Below, piece by piece: positions 36,380 to 46,653 of a stretch of DNA of 64,000 bases. The notes under the pieces are model-generated. The model saw only the letters and a list, made by a program, of their open reading frames with translations, had not been told where the DNA came from and searched no databases. The position numbers and the translations under genes are program-made. Origin of the DNA: Agromyces italicus DSM 16388 (GTDB lineage: Bacteria > Actinomycetota > Actinomycetes > Actinomycetales > Microbacteriaceae); NCBI RefSeq assembly GCF_000421545.1, contig NZ_ATXF01000005.1:496001-560000 (forward strand). Direction: 5' to 3'. Within the stretch, counting starts at the first letter, position 1. The number at the start of each line of letters is the position of its first letter.

Positions 36380-36880
36380 CTACGCGTCGGTCGGATCGAG
36401 CACTTCGAGCATCGAGCCCTGCACGAATCCCGCCCATTCGTAGGCCGCCCTGAGGTAGTCGTCGCGGGTCTCTGCATCGACGTCGGTCTCGTCGTCCTCG
36501 GCATCGTCGACGCCGACCCGTTCGGCGAGGATGAGCCGCAGGTCGGTGAGGAAGGTGAGCCAGCCCCACGCCTCGGACTGGTCGAGCTCGATCTCGACGA
36601 GACCGTTCTCGCTCGTCGCTGCGGTCGCGTCTCGCACCTGCTGAGCCGCCAGCCGCTTGCCGTCGACGAGACTCTCGCGCGTGTAGCGGGCGTACTCGGC
36701 GGAGGCCTCGGCGTCGTCGGGGTACGCGCTCGGCAACAGCCGCCCGAGCGCCGGGTCGTCGGGTTCGCCGAGCAGCAGCACCGAGTCGACCTGGTCGGCG
36801 AGTTCGGAGAGGAGCATCGCCTCCTCGGTCTCGAGCACCAGGCGCACGCCCTCGCCGCCGCCGCGGCCCGCGACGATCAC
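36380..36880 (-). CDS. DUF2017-family protein
   Basis: 166 residues from GTG 36880, overlapping the clpS stop by GTGA, so translation is coupled. Acidic and helical, with [18 protein letters not shown] near the start and [20 protein letters not shown] near residue 120, both typical of DUF2017. The domain is nearly always encoded directly after clpS in actinobacteria, implying a role near N-degron proteolysis, but the activity is unknown. Confidence 0.88.
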   Translation of the reverse strand: MIVAGRGGGEGVRLVLETEEAMLLSELADQVDSVLLLGEPDDPALGRLLPSAYPDDAEASAEYARYTRESLVDGKRLAAQQVRDATAATSENGLVEIELDQSEAWGWLTFLTDLRLILAERVGVDDAEDDETDVDAETRDDYLRAAYEWAGFVQGSMLEVLDPTDA

Positions 36881-37173
36881 CCGTCGCCCCTCGCGACCGT
36901 CGCCTGCAGCCCGTAGCCGTGCATCGCCTGAACGTGCCGCTCCATCGCCTCGCGGTACCCGGAGGCGACGACCGCCCGGCCCTCGTTGTGGACGAGGAGC
37001 ATGAGCCGCTGGGCCTCGTCGCGCGGGTACCCGAAGTAGCTGCGGAAGACGTAACTGACGTAGCTCATCAGGTTGATCGGGTCGTCCCACACGATCGCAC
37101 GCCACGGCACCTCGGCGGCGCCCTGGCCGGCGAGGTCGAGGTCGAGGTCGAGCTCTTCGAGTGTCGCGGTCAC
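36877..37173 (-). CDS. clpS: ClpS, N-degron adaptor of the ClpAP/ClpCP protease
   Basis: 98 residues from GTG 37173. The core [40 protein letters not shown] and [16 protein letters not shown] is diagnostic. ClpS binds proteins with bulky N-terminal residues and passes them to ClpC. The start codon is 6 nt after a CAGGCT -10-like box with no ribosome site, so it may be leaderless. It forms a two-gene operon with DUF2017. Confidence 0.95.
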   Translation of the reverse strand: MTATLEELDLDLDLAGQGAAEVPWRAIVWDDPINLMSYVSYVFRSYFGYPRDEAQRLMLLVHNEGRAVVASGYREAMERHVQAMHGYGLQATVARGDG

Positions 37174-37215
37174 CAGTCCAGCCTGACACGAATCCGGTCA
37201 CGCGGACACCCGGGG

Positions 37216-38370
37216 TCAGGCCTCGCGCACCGACGCGGTGATCGTGAACTTCGGGTTGCGTGCGATCTGCCGAGTCGGCCCGACCGTGCGTTCGAGCAGC
37301 GGACGGTACCGCAGGTGCGAGTTCCAGACGCACCAGAGCTCTCCGCCGGGGGCGAGCACGCGGGCGGCGTCGGCGAACAGGTGCGCGGCGATGCCGGTCG
37401 AGATCGCCGCGTCGCTGTGGAACGGCGGGTTCAGCACGATGAACCGCTCGCTGGCGTCGGCGAGGCCTTCGAGCCCGTCGGCACGGGTCACGTGCACCCG
37501 CTCGGCGACGCCGTTGGCCTCGGCGGTCAGCCGGGCGGATGCCGCGGCCGCGGCCGAGCGGTCGGTCGCCACGACGCGCATGCCCGGCCGCGTGCGGGCG
37601 AGCCGGGTCGCCACGACGCCCGAGCCGCAAGCGAGATCGACGGCGGTCGAGGCATCCGGCATCGCCTCGCCGAGGTGCTGGAGCAGGAACCGGGTGCCGA
37701 TGTCGATGCCGCTGCCCGCGAAGACGCCGCCGTGCGCGACGACCTCGAGGTCCTCGGCCTCGTGACGTTCGCGCCGCGGCCACGCGGGGGCCGCGGTTCG
37801 TGCGGCGGGCGTCGGCTCCGAGGCGGTGAGCACCCGCGACTTCTGCCGGGCGAGACTCACGTCGACGCGGCCGAAATGGCGGCCGAGTACCTCGTTCATC
37901 GCGAGGCTCATGTGCTTGAGGCGCCCCCCGGCGACGATGGCGACATCGGATGCCGCGTGGCGCGCGACGAGCCCGGCGACTTCGTCGAGCCGGTCGAGCG
38001 AGCGGGGCAGTCGCACGAGCACGAGCCGCGCGCCGGCGACGAGTTCGGGCGCGAAGGGCATCGACACGACCTCGTCGGCGAGCGCCAGCCGCCCGGCGTT
38101 CTCGGCGAGGGCGCGTTCGCCGGTCACGAGATCCTGATGCACCCGGATCGGCCGGGCCGCGCTCGCGCCGAACCGTTCGGCCGCGCCGAGCGCGATCGCT
38201 CCGTACGCGTCGTCGACGACCACGATCTCGTCGGGCGCCGGCCCGAGTGGCGACGCCGCCGCTCGCTCGTTCGCCTCGTCGAGGAGGAGCCGGTCGGCCG
38301 CATCGGAGGCTTCGAGCCCGGGGCCCTCGATGTCGGGGTGCCGCCCGAGGGCGCCGAAGTCGAAGGGCAT
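37216..38370 (-). CDS. RsmC/RlmG-type rRNA guanine N2-methyltransferase
   Basis: 384 residues with two Rossmann-like halves: a degenerate N-terminal one and a catalytic C-terminal one with TAVDLACGSGVVATRLA (SAM motif I) and VLNPPFHSD (NPPF catalytic motif IV of guanine N2 enzymes). This domain doubling is characteristic of RsmC (16S m2G1207) and RlmG (23S m2G1835). Which of the two positions it modifies cannot be told. The ATG at 38370 is 7 nt after TACCCT on the minus strand. Confidence 0.87.
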   Translation of the reverse strand: MPFDFGALGRHPDIEGPGLEASDAADRLLLDEANERAAASPLGPAPDEIVVVDDAYGAIALGAAERFGASAARPIRVHQDLVTGERALAENAGRLALADEVVSMPFAPELVAGARLVLVRLPRSLDRLDEVAGLVARHAASDVAIVAGGRLKHMSLAMNEVLGRHFGRVDVSLARQKSRVLTASEPTPAARTAAPAWPRRERHEAEDLEVVAHGGVFAGSGIDIGTRFLLQHLGEAMPDASTAVDLACGSGVVATRLARTRPGMRVVATDRSAAAAASARLTAEANGVAERVHVTRADGLEGLADASERFIVLNPPFHSDAAISTGIAAHLFADAARVLAPGGELWCVWNSHLRYRPLLERTVGPTRQIARNPKFTITASVREA

Positions 38371-38447
38371 GCCCCAAGGGTACGCGTCGGGGCGCGCCCG
38401 GATTCCTGAGTGCGGTGCCCGGTTCGATTTGCTACTCTCGGCTCCGC

Positions 38448-39131
38448 ATGCGGCGAGATCGGCACGGGGGCGCGATTCGCGGCGGGCGATCCGTCCGCCG
38501 CCCGTTCGGCGTACTCGCGGCGATCGCGGTGTTCGGCCTCACTGCGACGGTCGCCGTCGCCCCGCTCACGAACCTCGAGACGATCCGCGCCGCCGCGGCA
38601 GACGGACTCGCCCGTGACTCGGTCGCGGCCGCCGCTCAGCGGCTGAGCGTCGAGCCGGGAACCGAATCGGCATCGCTCTCGACGGAGTCGTACGTGGCTT
38701 CGACCGGCCCCGAGACCCTCATCGACGGCGGAACCAACCTCGACTGGGCCAAGCTCGTCATCGTCGAGGGCGGGTGGCCGCTCACCGACGAGAACGTGAC
38801 GTTCATGATGCGCTGGATGCGTCAGGAGAACGGCGCCGACAACTGGTGGAACCGCAACAACCCGCTGAACAACGGGCAGGGCTCGGGCGGCGGATCGGGC
38901 CTCGGCAGCTACGTCACCCTTGTGGAGGCGGCGTACTACGCGGCCGAGAATCTGCGGTCGGGCCGCTACCCGGCCGTCGACGCAGCGCTCGCTGAGGGCG
39001 ACTCCGCCGACGCGACCGCGCAGGCGATCTGGGCCTCGCCGTGGGCGTCGAGCCACTACGGCTACGGCACGCACTGGAGCTCGCGCCCCTACGACGTCAT
39101 CGAGGCGCCCGCCTCGGCGTGGGGCCGCTGA
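38448..39131 (+). CDS. Secreted protein, possibly lysozyme-like wall hydrolase
   Basis: 227 residues from ATG 38448. A basic start and hydrophobic segment (FGVLAAIAVFGLTATVAVA) form a signal peptide or anchor; a low-complexity stretch follows; the C-terminal ~110 residues have FMMRWMRQENGADNWWNRNN, PLNNGQGSGGGSGLGSY and AYYAAENLRSGRYPAV. The Glu within RQEN near a W-rich motif and the N-N-P-L-N element resemble lysozyme-like or glucosaminidase folds, but I cannot place the family. TACTCT nine nt before the ATG suggests a promoter. The 3' end overlaps the convergent gene by 43 bp. Confidence 0.65.
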   Translation: MRRDRHGGAIRGGRSVRRPFGVLAAIAVFGLTATVAVAPLTNLETIRAAAADGLARDSVAAAAQRLSVEPGTESASLSTESYVASTGPETLIDGGTNLDWAKLVIVEGGWPLTDENVTFMMRWMRQENGADNWWNRNNPLNNGQGSGGGSGLGSYVTLVEAAYYAAENLRSGRYPAVDAALAEGDSADATAQAIWASPWASSHYGYGTHWSSRPYDVIEAPASAWGR

Positions 39132-39703
39132 GGCACCGCGAAGACCCGCCCGAACAGCGACCACGCGAGCCGGCCGAGCCCGCCGGTGACGAGCAGTGCG
39201 CACAGCACGAAGATCGTGAGCGGAACCGGTGCACCGCCGAAGAAGACGAGGCCGATGCCGCCCTCGACCGTCGCGGCGAAGACCAGCGTCACGACGAAGT
39301 AGACGACGCCGTTGACGAGCAGTTGGACGACGAGTCCGAGGCCGACGGCCGACCAGGTCACCGCGCGGGGCGCGGGATGCCCGAGGCGCCGCAGCGCGGC
39401 GACGCTGCCCACGACCCCGCCGACGAACGCGGCGACGCCGATCACCACGGGGGCGATGACGAACCAGGGTTGCGCCGCGACCGCTCCCCCGCCGACGAGC
39501 GCGGTGAGGAAGCCGACGATGGCGGCGGCGCCGAGCCCTCCCGTGACGAGGCCGATCGCGGCGAACAGCACGAAGACGACGACGAGCACGAGCGCGGGCA
39601 TCACGCCGACCACGAAGCCGAGCGTGACCAGCGGCAGCGCCCAGATGCCGATCGGTCCCGCGGATCGTGTGGGAGTCCGGGGGACCGGCGGGATGCCGGT
39701 CAC
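39089..39703 (-). CDS. Membrane protein at the end of the dnaK operon
   Basis: 204 residues from GTG 39703, overlapping the hspR stop by GTGA. Five to six spans, with a Pro-rich N-terminus and PLVTLGFVVGVMPALVLVVV, then WSAVGLGLVVQLLVNGVVYF. No family recognised. Because it is translationally coupled to hspR, it should be induced with the chaperones on heat shock. A role in membrane stress is possible but is inference. Confidence 0.72.
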   Translation of the reverse strand: MTGIPPVPRTPTRSAGPIGIWALPLVTLGFVVGVMPALVLVVVFVLFAAIGLVTGGLGAAAIVGFLTALVGGGAVAAQPWFVIAPVVIGVAAFVGGVVGSVAALRRLGHPAPRAVTWSAVGLGLVVQLLVNGVVYFVVTLVFAATVEGGIGLVFFGGAPVPLTIFVLCALLVTGGLGRLAWSLFGRVFAVPQRPHAEAGASMTS

Positions 39704-40116
39704 CCGCGCTCCAGCGGCCGCCAGACGACGACCGCGTTCTCGCGGCGCACCCGCGTGCCGGCCTTGAGGCTGATCACCTCACCCGCCGAGCCCGCTGCGA
39801 AGATGCGCCGGCCCGGGCGGTTCAGCATCTCGTCGGCGAGCGCGCCCTCCAACTCCCGCACACGCGCACGGAGGACGGTGACCTCCTCTTCGAGCCCGAG
39901 CACCCGGCGGATGCCCTCGAGGCTCACGCCCTCGCTCGAGAGCTGGGCGATCTCGCGCAGCTGGACGACGTCGTGCATCGAGTATCGCCGCGACTTGCCC
40001 GCGGTGCGGGTGGGCGAGACGAGACCGAGGCGGTCGTACTGTCGAAGCGTCTGCGGGTGCATCCCCGCGAGTTCGGCCGCGACGGAGATGACGAAGAGCG
40101 GGCTCCTCTCGTGCAT
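39700..40116 (-). CDS. hspR: HspR, MerR-family heat-shock repressor
   Basis: 138 residues. MerR HTH: FVISVAAELAGMHPQTLRQY, DRLGLVSPTRTAGKSRRYS with the wing arginines, then a coiled coil to residue ~90 and a tail. HspR binds HAIR sites, uses DnaK as co-repressor and controls the dnaK operon and clpB; three HAIR boxes are found in this window (12350, 43800, 43863). It starts 9 bp after the dnaJ stop. Confidence 0.95.
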   Translation of the reverse strand: MHERSPLFVISVAAELAGMHPQTLRQYDRLGLVSPTRTAGKSRRYSMHDVVQLREIAQLSSEGVSLEGIRRVLGLEEEVTVLRARVRELEGALADEMLNRPGRRIFAAGSAGEVISLKAGTRVRRENAVVVWRPLERG

Positions 40117-40125
40117 CTCGATCGC

Positions 40126-41121
40126 CTAGCCCTTCGCCCTCGCGAGCAGCTCGTCGCGCGGGTTCTCGTCGGGCAGCGCGGCGGCGAGCGCCTCGACGGC
40201 GGCCTCGGCGTCTTTCGAGAGGTGCGAGGGCACCGCGATCTGGACCACGGCGAGCAGGTCGCCCGTGCCCTTCTTCGTCTCGACGCCGCGGCCCTTCACG
40301 CGCAGCACGCGGCCGCTCGGCGTGCCGGGGGCGACGCGGAGCTTCACGGGGTCGCCGCCGAGCGTCGGCACCTGGATGGTCGCACCGAGCGCCGCCTCGG
40401 CGAAGGTCACCGGCACGGTGACGCGGAGGTTCAGGCCATCGCGCTCGAACACGGGGTGCTTGCGCACGTTGACGGTGAGGATGAGGTCGCCCGCCGCACC
40501 GCCGTCGGGCGAGGGGTGCCCCTTGCCGCGCAGGCGGATCTTCTGCCCGTCGGAGACCCCTGCCGGGATGCGCACCGTGATCGGCTTGCCCTCGGCCGTC
40601 TGAAGGGTGATCTGATCGCCCTTCGTCGCGGTGATGAAGTCGAGCGTCGTCGTCGCGCTGACGTCGCGCCCGGCGGTGGGCCCGCCGTACCCGCGGTAGC
40701 CGCCGGTCGGCTGACCGAACCGGCCGCCCCCGAAGAGCCCGCCGAGCAGGTCGTCGTAGTCGCCGCCCGGCTGGAAGGTGTACGACTGGCTGCGGCCGGG
40801 GCCGCCCTGGCCGAACATGCCGCCGAAGACGTCATCGAACCCGCCCGCGCCGCCGGCGCCGCCCGGCGCGGTGAACCGCGCACCCGAGCCCATCGCCCTG
40901 ATCGCATCGTATTCTTTGCGCTGCTCGGGATCGGAGAGCACGGAGTGCGCCTCGCTGATCTCCTTGAACTTCGCCTCGGCGGCGGCGTCGCCGGCATTGG
41001 AGTCGGGGTGGTACTTGCGCGCGAGCTTGCGGTAGACCTTCTTCAGCTCTGCGTCGCTCACGTCTTTGGAGACGCCGAGCACCTGGTAGAAGTCCTTGTC
41101 GAACCAGTCCTGGCTGGCCAT
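40126..41121 (-). CDS. dnaJ: DnaJ co-chaperone, type II (no zinc finger)
   Basis: 331 residues from ATG 41121 with GAGGAGG upstream. J domain with the HPD motif in ARKYHPDSNAGD, a Gly/Phe-rich region (FGGMFGQGGPG, LLGGLFGGGR) and the C-terminal substrate domains. The four CxxCxGxG repeats of full DnaJ are absent, which makes it a type II or CbpA-like protein, as in many actinobacterial dnaK operons. It stimulates DnaK ATPase and delivers clients. Confidence 0.93.
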   Translation of the reverse strand: MASQDWFDKDFYQVLGVSKDVSDAELKKVYRKLARKYHPDSNAGDAAAEAKFKEISEAHSVLSDPEQRKEYDAIRAMGSGARFTAPGGAGGAGGFDDVFGGMFGQGGPGRSQSYTFQPGGDYDDLLGGLFGGGRFGQPTGGYRGYGGPTAGRDVSATTTLDFITATKGDQITLQTAEGKPITVRIPAGVSDGQKIRLRGKGHPSPDGGAAGDLILTVNVRKHPVFERDGLNLRVTVPVTFAEAALGATIQVPTLGGDPVKLRVAPGTPSGRVLRVKGRGVETKKGTGDLLAVVQIAVPSHLSKDAEAAVEALAAALPDENPRDELLARAKG

Positions 41122-41156
41122 CGGCACCTCCTCTCTCTGAGTCTGTCTGAATGTGG

Positions 41157-41198
41157 GACGCCGGTCGAGTGGCGAAGGGTCGCCACTCGACCGGCGTC
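41157..41198. terminator. Perfect 18-bp hairpin between grpE and dnaJ
   Basis: GACGCCGGTCGAGTGGCG at 41157-41174 pairs with CGCCACTCGACCGGCGTC at 41181-41198 over a 6-nt loop. It lies inside the dnaK-grpE-dnaJ-hspR operon, 11 bp after the grpE stop. It may be a leaky terminator or mRNA-stabilising stem that lowers dnaJ-hspR output relative to dnaK-grpE. Confidence 0.7.
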
Positions 41199-41209
41199 GC
41201 GGTGGTTCG

Positions 41210-41799
41210 CTAGGCCTGCGGCGTCGAGACGACGACCTTCGCGGCGCGCAGCTGCACCCCGCCCAGCGTGTAGCCGGTCTCGACGACGTCGGCGACCGTG
41301 TCGACCTCGACGTCGGCGCTCGGCTGCTGGAAGATCGCCTCGTGGCGCTGCGGGTCGAACGGCTCGCCGACCTCGCCGAAGGCGGCGAGGCCGAGCTTCT
41401 CGACTGCGGCGCGGAGCTTCGCGGCGATCGTCGCGAAGGCGCTGTCGCCCTCGAGGTCGCCGTGCTTCTCTGCCCGGTCGAGGTCGTCGAGCACCGGCAG
41501 CAGCACGGACACGGCCGCGCCGACCGCTCGCTCGCGCTCGATCTCGCGGTTCGCCTCGGTGCGCTTGCGGTAATTCGCGTACTCGGCGGTGACCCGCTTG
41601 AGGTCGGCGAGGTGCTCGTCGCTCGGCTCCTGGACCTCGGCGTTCGCCGCGTTCAGGATGTCGTCGACCGTGAGCTCCGTCTCGTCCTCGATGAGGTCGG
41701 ATGCCTCGGGGGCGCCCTCTTCGGGCGCCCCGTCGGCCTGCCCAGAGCCCGTCGAAGGGTCGCGCACCACCGGCTCGTCCTGGTTCTGGTTCTCGTCGG

Positions 41800-41803
<4 letters not shown>
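41210..41803 (-). CDS. grpE: GrpE nucleotide exchange factor
   Basis: 197 residues; ATG 41803 overlaps the dnaK stop (ATGA). Acidic disordered N-terminus, long helix with [20 protein letters not shown], and the beta domain [14 protein letters not shown] and [16 protein letters not shown]. It releases ADP from DnaK. Residues 14-24 ([11 protein letters not shown]) are encoded by an interspersed-repeat fragment (41736-41757), tolerated in the disordered tail. Confidence 0.95.
41736..41757. repeat. Short interspersed repeat inside grpE
   Basis: GCCTGCCCAGAGCCCGTCGA and the following AG read on the other strand as a CTTCGACGGGCTCTGGGC word, a relative of the element inside clpB at 11176-11195. 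It encodes the STGSGQA stretch in the disordered GrpE N-terminus. Confidence 0.5.
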
Positions 41804-43674
<1,871 letters not shown>

Positions 43675-43799
43675 GTGTTTCTCTCCTTCTCCCGATCGCC
43701 GGCCGAGTGGCGCACGGCGGAGCCGCACGCGTATCGGAACCGCGATTCGGATACCGGTTCGGCCTTCCTGGCCCGCAACCGAAGTCAGATGCGTCAAGA

Positions 43800-43820
43800 C
43801 TTGAGCCTTGACGACTCAAG
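43800..43820 (-). promoter_or_regulatory. HAIR operator 1 upstream of dnaK
   Basis: CTTGAGC-N7-ACTCAAG, one mismatch from the HspR consensus. It lies 126 bp before the dnaK ATG. TTGACA on the minus strand at 43842-43847 lies between the two HAIR boxes and is a candidate -35; I see no strong -10 for it. Confidence 0.88.
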
Positions 43821-43862
43821 CTTCTCAGCGTCGAATGAACGTGTCAAGTCGAGCCCGTGAAA

Positions 43863-43883
43863 CTTGAGTGTACTTGACTCAAC
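43863..43883 (-). promoter_or_regulatory. HAIR operator 2, between dnaK and the alarmone synthetase gene
   Basis: CTTGAGT-N7-ACTCAAC, the same half sites as the clpB box at 12350-12370. It lies about 38 bp upstream of the start of the divergent RelA/SpoT-type gene and could also affect that promoter (candidate -10 TAACCT at 43909-43914). Confidence 0.9.
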
Positions 43884-43920
43884 TCACAGACGCCGCCCAG
43901 TATTCCACTAACCTGCCGGT

Positions 43921-45123
43921 GTGGACGCACGCGACCAGGACGAACGGCTCGTCGCCGCCGAACTCGCCCGATACGACCGCGAGCTGCGACGCTACCGTCG
44001 GCTGCGCAGTCGCATCGAGGCCGACTTCGCCCGCCGCCTCGACGCGGCCGGCTTCCGATACTTCCAGGTCACCGCGCGGGTGAAGTCGCGCGAGTCCTTC
44101 GAGCGCAAGGTGCGCCGCGCGCCCGACCGGGAGGTGCGCGACATCCTCGGCGTCCGCGTCATCGCGCACTTCGAGGGCGACCTCGCCGCGATGGAGCAGG
44201 TCGTGCGCGAGGCGCTCATCGTCGACGACGACTCGTGGGTCGACAAATCCGAACTGCTCCCGATCGATGCGTTCGGCTACCGCTCTGTGCAGTTCGTCGG
44301 TCAGATCCCCGCCTCCGACTCGGGCGGAGGCGCCGCCGATGCGACCGGCGCAGACGCGACCGGCGGCTCCCCCGAGATCGAGGCGCCGCTGGTCGAGGTG
44401 CAGCTGCGCACCGCCCTGTCCGACACCTGGTCGGAGCTCGAGCACGACTTCCGATACAAGTCCGCGCGCCAGCTCCCCCGCGAGGTCGACCGGCTCTTCG
44501 CCCTGTCGGCGGCGCTCCTCGAGCAGGCCGACGAGAACCTCGATCAGATCCGCCGCCAGGTGGAGGAGGCGCGCACCGCCGGCCCCGCCGCTCGCGGAGA
44601 CGTCGGCGGGGAGCGCGGGTACATCGGCCGATTCATCCAGTACGACGGCGACTCCCGCACCCTCGACCAGATCGTGACCGCGGCACTCGACGTGCCGTTC
44701 GGCACCGTGACCGGTGCGGGCCGCGAGCTGCGCAGCGTCGTCCGCGCGGCCGGCTGGCTCAGGTACGAGGCGCTCGTCGACGGGTTCGGCGAGTTCTCGG
44801 AGCTCGGTCGCCGACTCGCGATCGCCTGCGCGAGCACCGACAACGACCTCCTCCTGGCCGACGCGGAGCCACAGCGCCCGGCACGTGCCTTCCGCGGCAT
44901 CGGAACGTACTGGACCGCGCTGGCCGCGGCACTGATCGGAGGTGAGCCGATCCGCGAGAGCCGCGTGCCCGACGGGCGGCTCGCCGAGTACCGGGTCGTC
45001 GCGACCTACCTGTACGAGAATCCGGATGCCTCGGCCCTCGGTGTGCGCAGGCGCTACGGCGCGATCGCGGCGCCCGTCGGCACGCTCGACGACGAGGGGT
45101 TCCGGCCGATCGACCTCGGCTGA
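43921..45123 (+). CDS. RelA/SpoT synthetase-domain protein (alarmone synthetase type)
   Basis: 400 residues from GTG 43921, 6-7 nt after TAACCT with no ribosome site (leaderless). The ppGpp synthetase fold is clear: ARVKSRESFERKVRRA, REVRDILGVRVIAHFEGDL, PIDAFGYRSVQFVG, then the substrate-binding VEVQLRTALSDTWSELEHDF. No HD hydrolase, TGS or ACT domain is present; the ~200-residue C-terminal half is unassigned. It would make (p)ppGpp or a related alarmone, as small alarmone synthetases do, but is longer than these. Divergent from dnaK across two HAIR boxes. Activity is inferred from motifs. Confidence 0.88.
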   Translation: MDARDQDERLVAAELARYDRELRRYRRLRSRIEADFARRLDAAGFRYFQVTARVKSRESFERKVRRAPDREVRDILGVRVIAHFEGDLAAMEQVVREALIVDDDSWVDKSELLPIDAFGYRSVQFVGQIPASDSGGGAADATGADATGGSPEIEAPLVEVQLRTALSDTWSELEHDFRYKSARQLPREVDRLFALSAALLEQADENLDQIRRQVEEARTAGPAARGDVGGERGYIGRFIQYDGDSRTLDQIVTAALDVPFGTVTGAGRELRSVVRAAGWLRYEALVDGFGEFSELGRRLAIACASTDNDLLLADAEPQRPARAFRGIGTYWTALAAALIGGEPIRESRVPDGRLAEYRVVATYLYENPDASALGVRRRYGAIAAPVGTLDDEGFRPIDLG

Positions 45124-45254
45124 GTCGAGCCGCTTCCCGGCGTCCGGCGAAGCGGGGAGAATCGAGGCATGGACGAGACCGAAGAGGGTTGCCGGGCGGG
45201 CCGCTCAGGGATGCCCCCGAGGCACCGCGCCCCGGGCGCCAGTAGGGTGCCGGG

Positions 45255-45815
45255 ATGACCCTACGAATCCTGCCGCGGGCGCTCACCGCCTCGACCGGCC
45301 TCGCGCTGCTGCTGCTGAGCGGATGCGCCGCCACCTCGACCGAACCGAACACGAACGAGTCCTCGCCGAGCGCGGAGGCCGAACCCTCCACCGAGGCCAC
45401 CCCGGCAGCCGAGGGCGACGGTGCCGAGCCGAGCTGCGACACCGTCTTCACCGAGGCCGAGAACGCCGAGCTCGCCGCCGACGGCCTGACGCTCAACACC
45501 GAATCCAAGTTCCCGCTCGGCCAGGTCATGGTCGATCTCACCGCCGACGGCGCCCTCGACTGCCAGTGGTCGAAGGATCAGAGCGACGTCGCCGTCTGGT
45601 TCGCGCGCCTCGCCGAGGACGACGCCGCGTGGGCCGCGCGCAGCGCCGAGATCGGCGCAGCCGGCTGGACGGTCTCGGACGACCCGATCACCGGAACGAT
45701 GCTCGCACCGGCCGACTACGACGCGAACTACCAGCCGTCGATCGTCCACGTCGACGGCGTCACGTACTTCGTCAGCTACGCCGAGCTGCTCGGCTCGGTC
45801 GCCGAGCTGCAGTAG
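45255..45815 (+). CDS. Lipoprotein of unknown function (DUF3558-like size)
   Basis: 186 residues with a lipoprotein signal: LALLLLSGC lipobox, Cys at about 24, then a Ser/Glu/Thr/Pro linker. The folded part (about 60-186) contains two Cys (SCDTVF and LDCQWS) likely to pair. ATG 45255 is 6 nt after TAGGGT, fitting a leaderless message; a 29-codon ORF starting at 45169 ends with TGA overlapping this ATG. Anchored on the outer face of the membrane. No functional family recognised. Confidence 0.75.
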   Translation: MTLRILPRALTASTGLALLLLSGCAATSTEPNTNESSPSAEAEPSTEATPAAEGDGAEPSCDTVFTEAENAELAADGLTLNTESKFPLGQVMVDLTADGALDCQWSKDQSDVAVWFARLAEDDAAWAARSAEIGAAGWTVSDDPITGTMLAPADYDANYQPSIVHVDGVTYFVSYAELLGSVAELQ

Positions 45816-46003
45816 CGCCGGGCGGCCGGCGGGCTCCGATGCACAGCCGCGCAGCACGGGCCCGTCGTCGTCAGGGCAGACGGCGCGATCGTCTACGTCG
45901 GGGGCGCCCGTCTTCGCGGGCTGGATCGCCTCGACCGGCGAAAGCGAGTGAGCCGGGCCGGTGAGCCGGGGCGGCACGCAGGCCGATCGGGTAGATTCGC
46001 AGG

Positions 46004-46651
46004 ATGCCGCGCCGTGCCCCGTCGACCGTCGTCCTGCTGCTCGTCGCCGGCGCGATCGCCTTCGGCCTGAGCGGGTGCACCGACGCCGGCGCACCGAACG
46101 ACGTCGATGCCTCACGGCTCGCGGCGCTCGAGTCGGAGGAGCCGTTCGACGCGGCAGCCTACGAAGGTCGATGGATGTCGCGGCCGGCGCGCCCCGCCCC
46201 CGCGTCGGTCAACGCCCTCGCCTCGCGGGCGCAGATCGACACGGATCTCTCGATCTCCGGCGACGCCGAGCCCGCCGACCCGTGGGCGCTGACGTTCCCG
46301 ATCGCCCGCGACCTGGCCGGCGAGCTCGAGGCGAACGGATGGCAGGCGGTCGCCGTCTCGTGCGTCGCCCCAGCCGACCCGGAGACGTTCGGTTCGTTCG
46401 GCACGGTCGAGATCGCCGCGACCAAGCCCATCGAGGACTTCGTCGCCCTCACCGTCGTGCGCGTCGGCACCGGCAGCCACGGCGACGGCGTCACGGCGGA
46501 GTCGGTCGCTCCCTTCCACACCGAGTCCGCCGACCCGTGGGGCACTGCGCCCGTGACCGAGCCGACCTGCCTCGACTCGACCGCGCCTCCGACGGCGACG
46601 ACCACCGCCGGCACGATGCCCGAGATCGACGACCTGCGCCGCGGCGGCTGA
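46004..46651 (+). CDS. Lipoprotein of unknown function
   Basis: 215 residues; lipobox FGLSGC with Cys near 25. The mature part has PARPAPASVNALASRAQIDT, WQAVAVSCVAPADPETFG and a Thr-rich tail. TAGATT at 45992-45997 is 6 nt before the ATG, a leaderless promoter. The stop is 2 bp from the stop of the convergent WXG/C39 gene. No family recognised; a partner role for that effector is possible only by proximity. Confidence 0.73.
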   Translation: MPRRAPSTVVLLLVAGAIAFGLSGCTDAGAPNDVDASRLAALESEEPFDAAAYEGRWMSRPARPAPASVNALASRAQIDTDLSISGDAEPADPWALTFPIARDLAGELEANGWQAVAVSCVAPADPETFGSFGTVEIAATKPIEDFVALTVVRVGTGSHGDGVTAESVAPFHTESADPWGTAPVTEPTCLDSTAPPTATTTAGTMPEIDDLRRGG

Positions 46652-46653
46652 GC

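Noticed and set aside
40126-41121. Zinc-finger DnaJ
   Set aside because: No CxxCxGxG repeats occur between the Gly/Phe region and the C-terminal domain.
46004-46651. The lipoprotein as immunity protein for the WXG/C39 effector
   Set aside because: It is on the opposite strand with its own promoter, while immunity genes normally follow the effector on the same strand; proximity alone is not enough.
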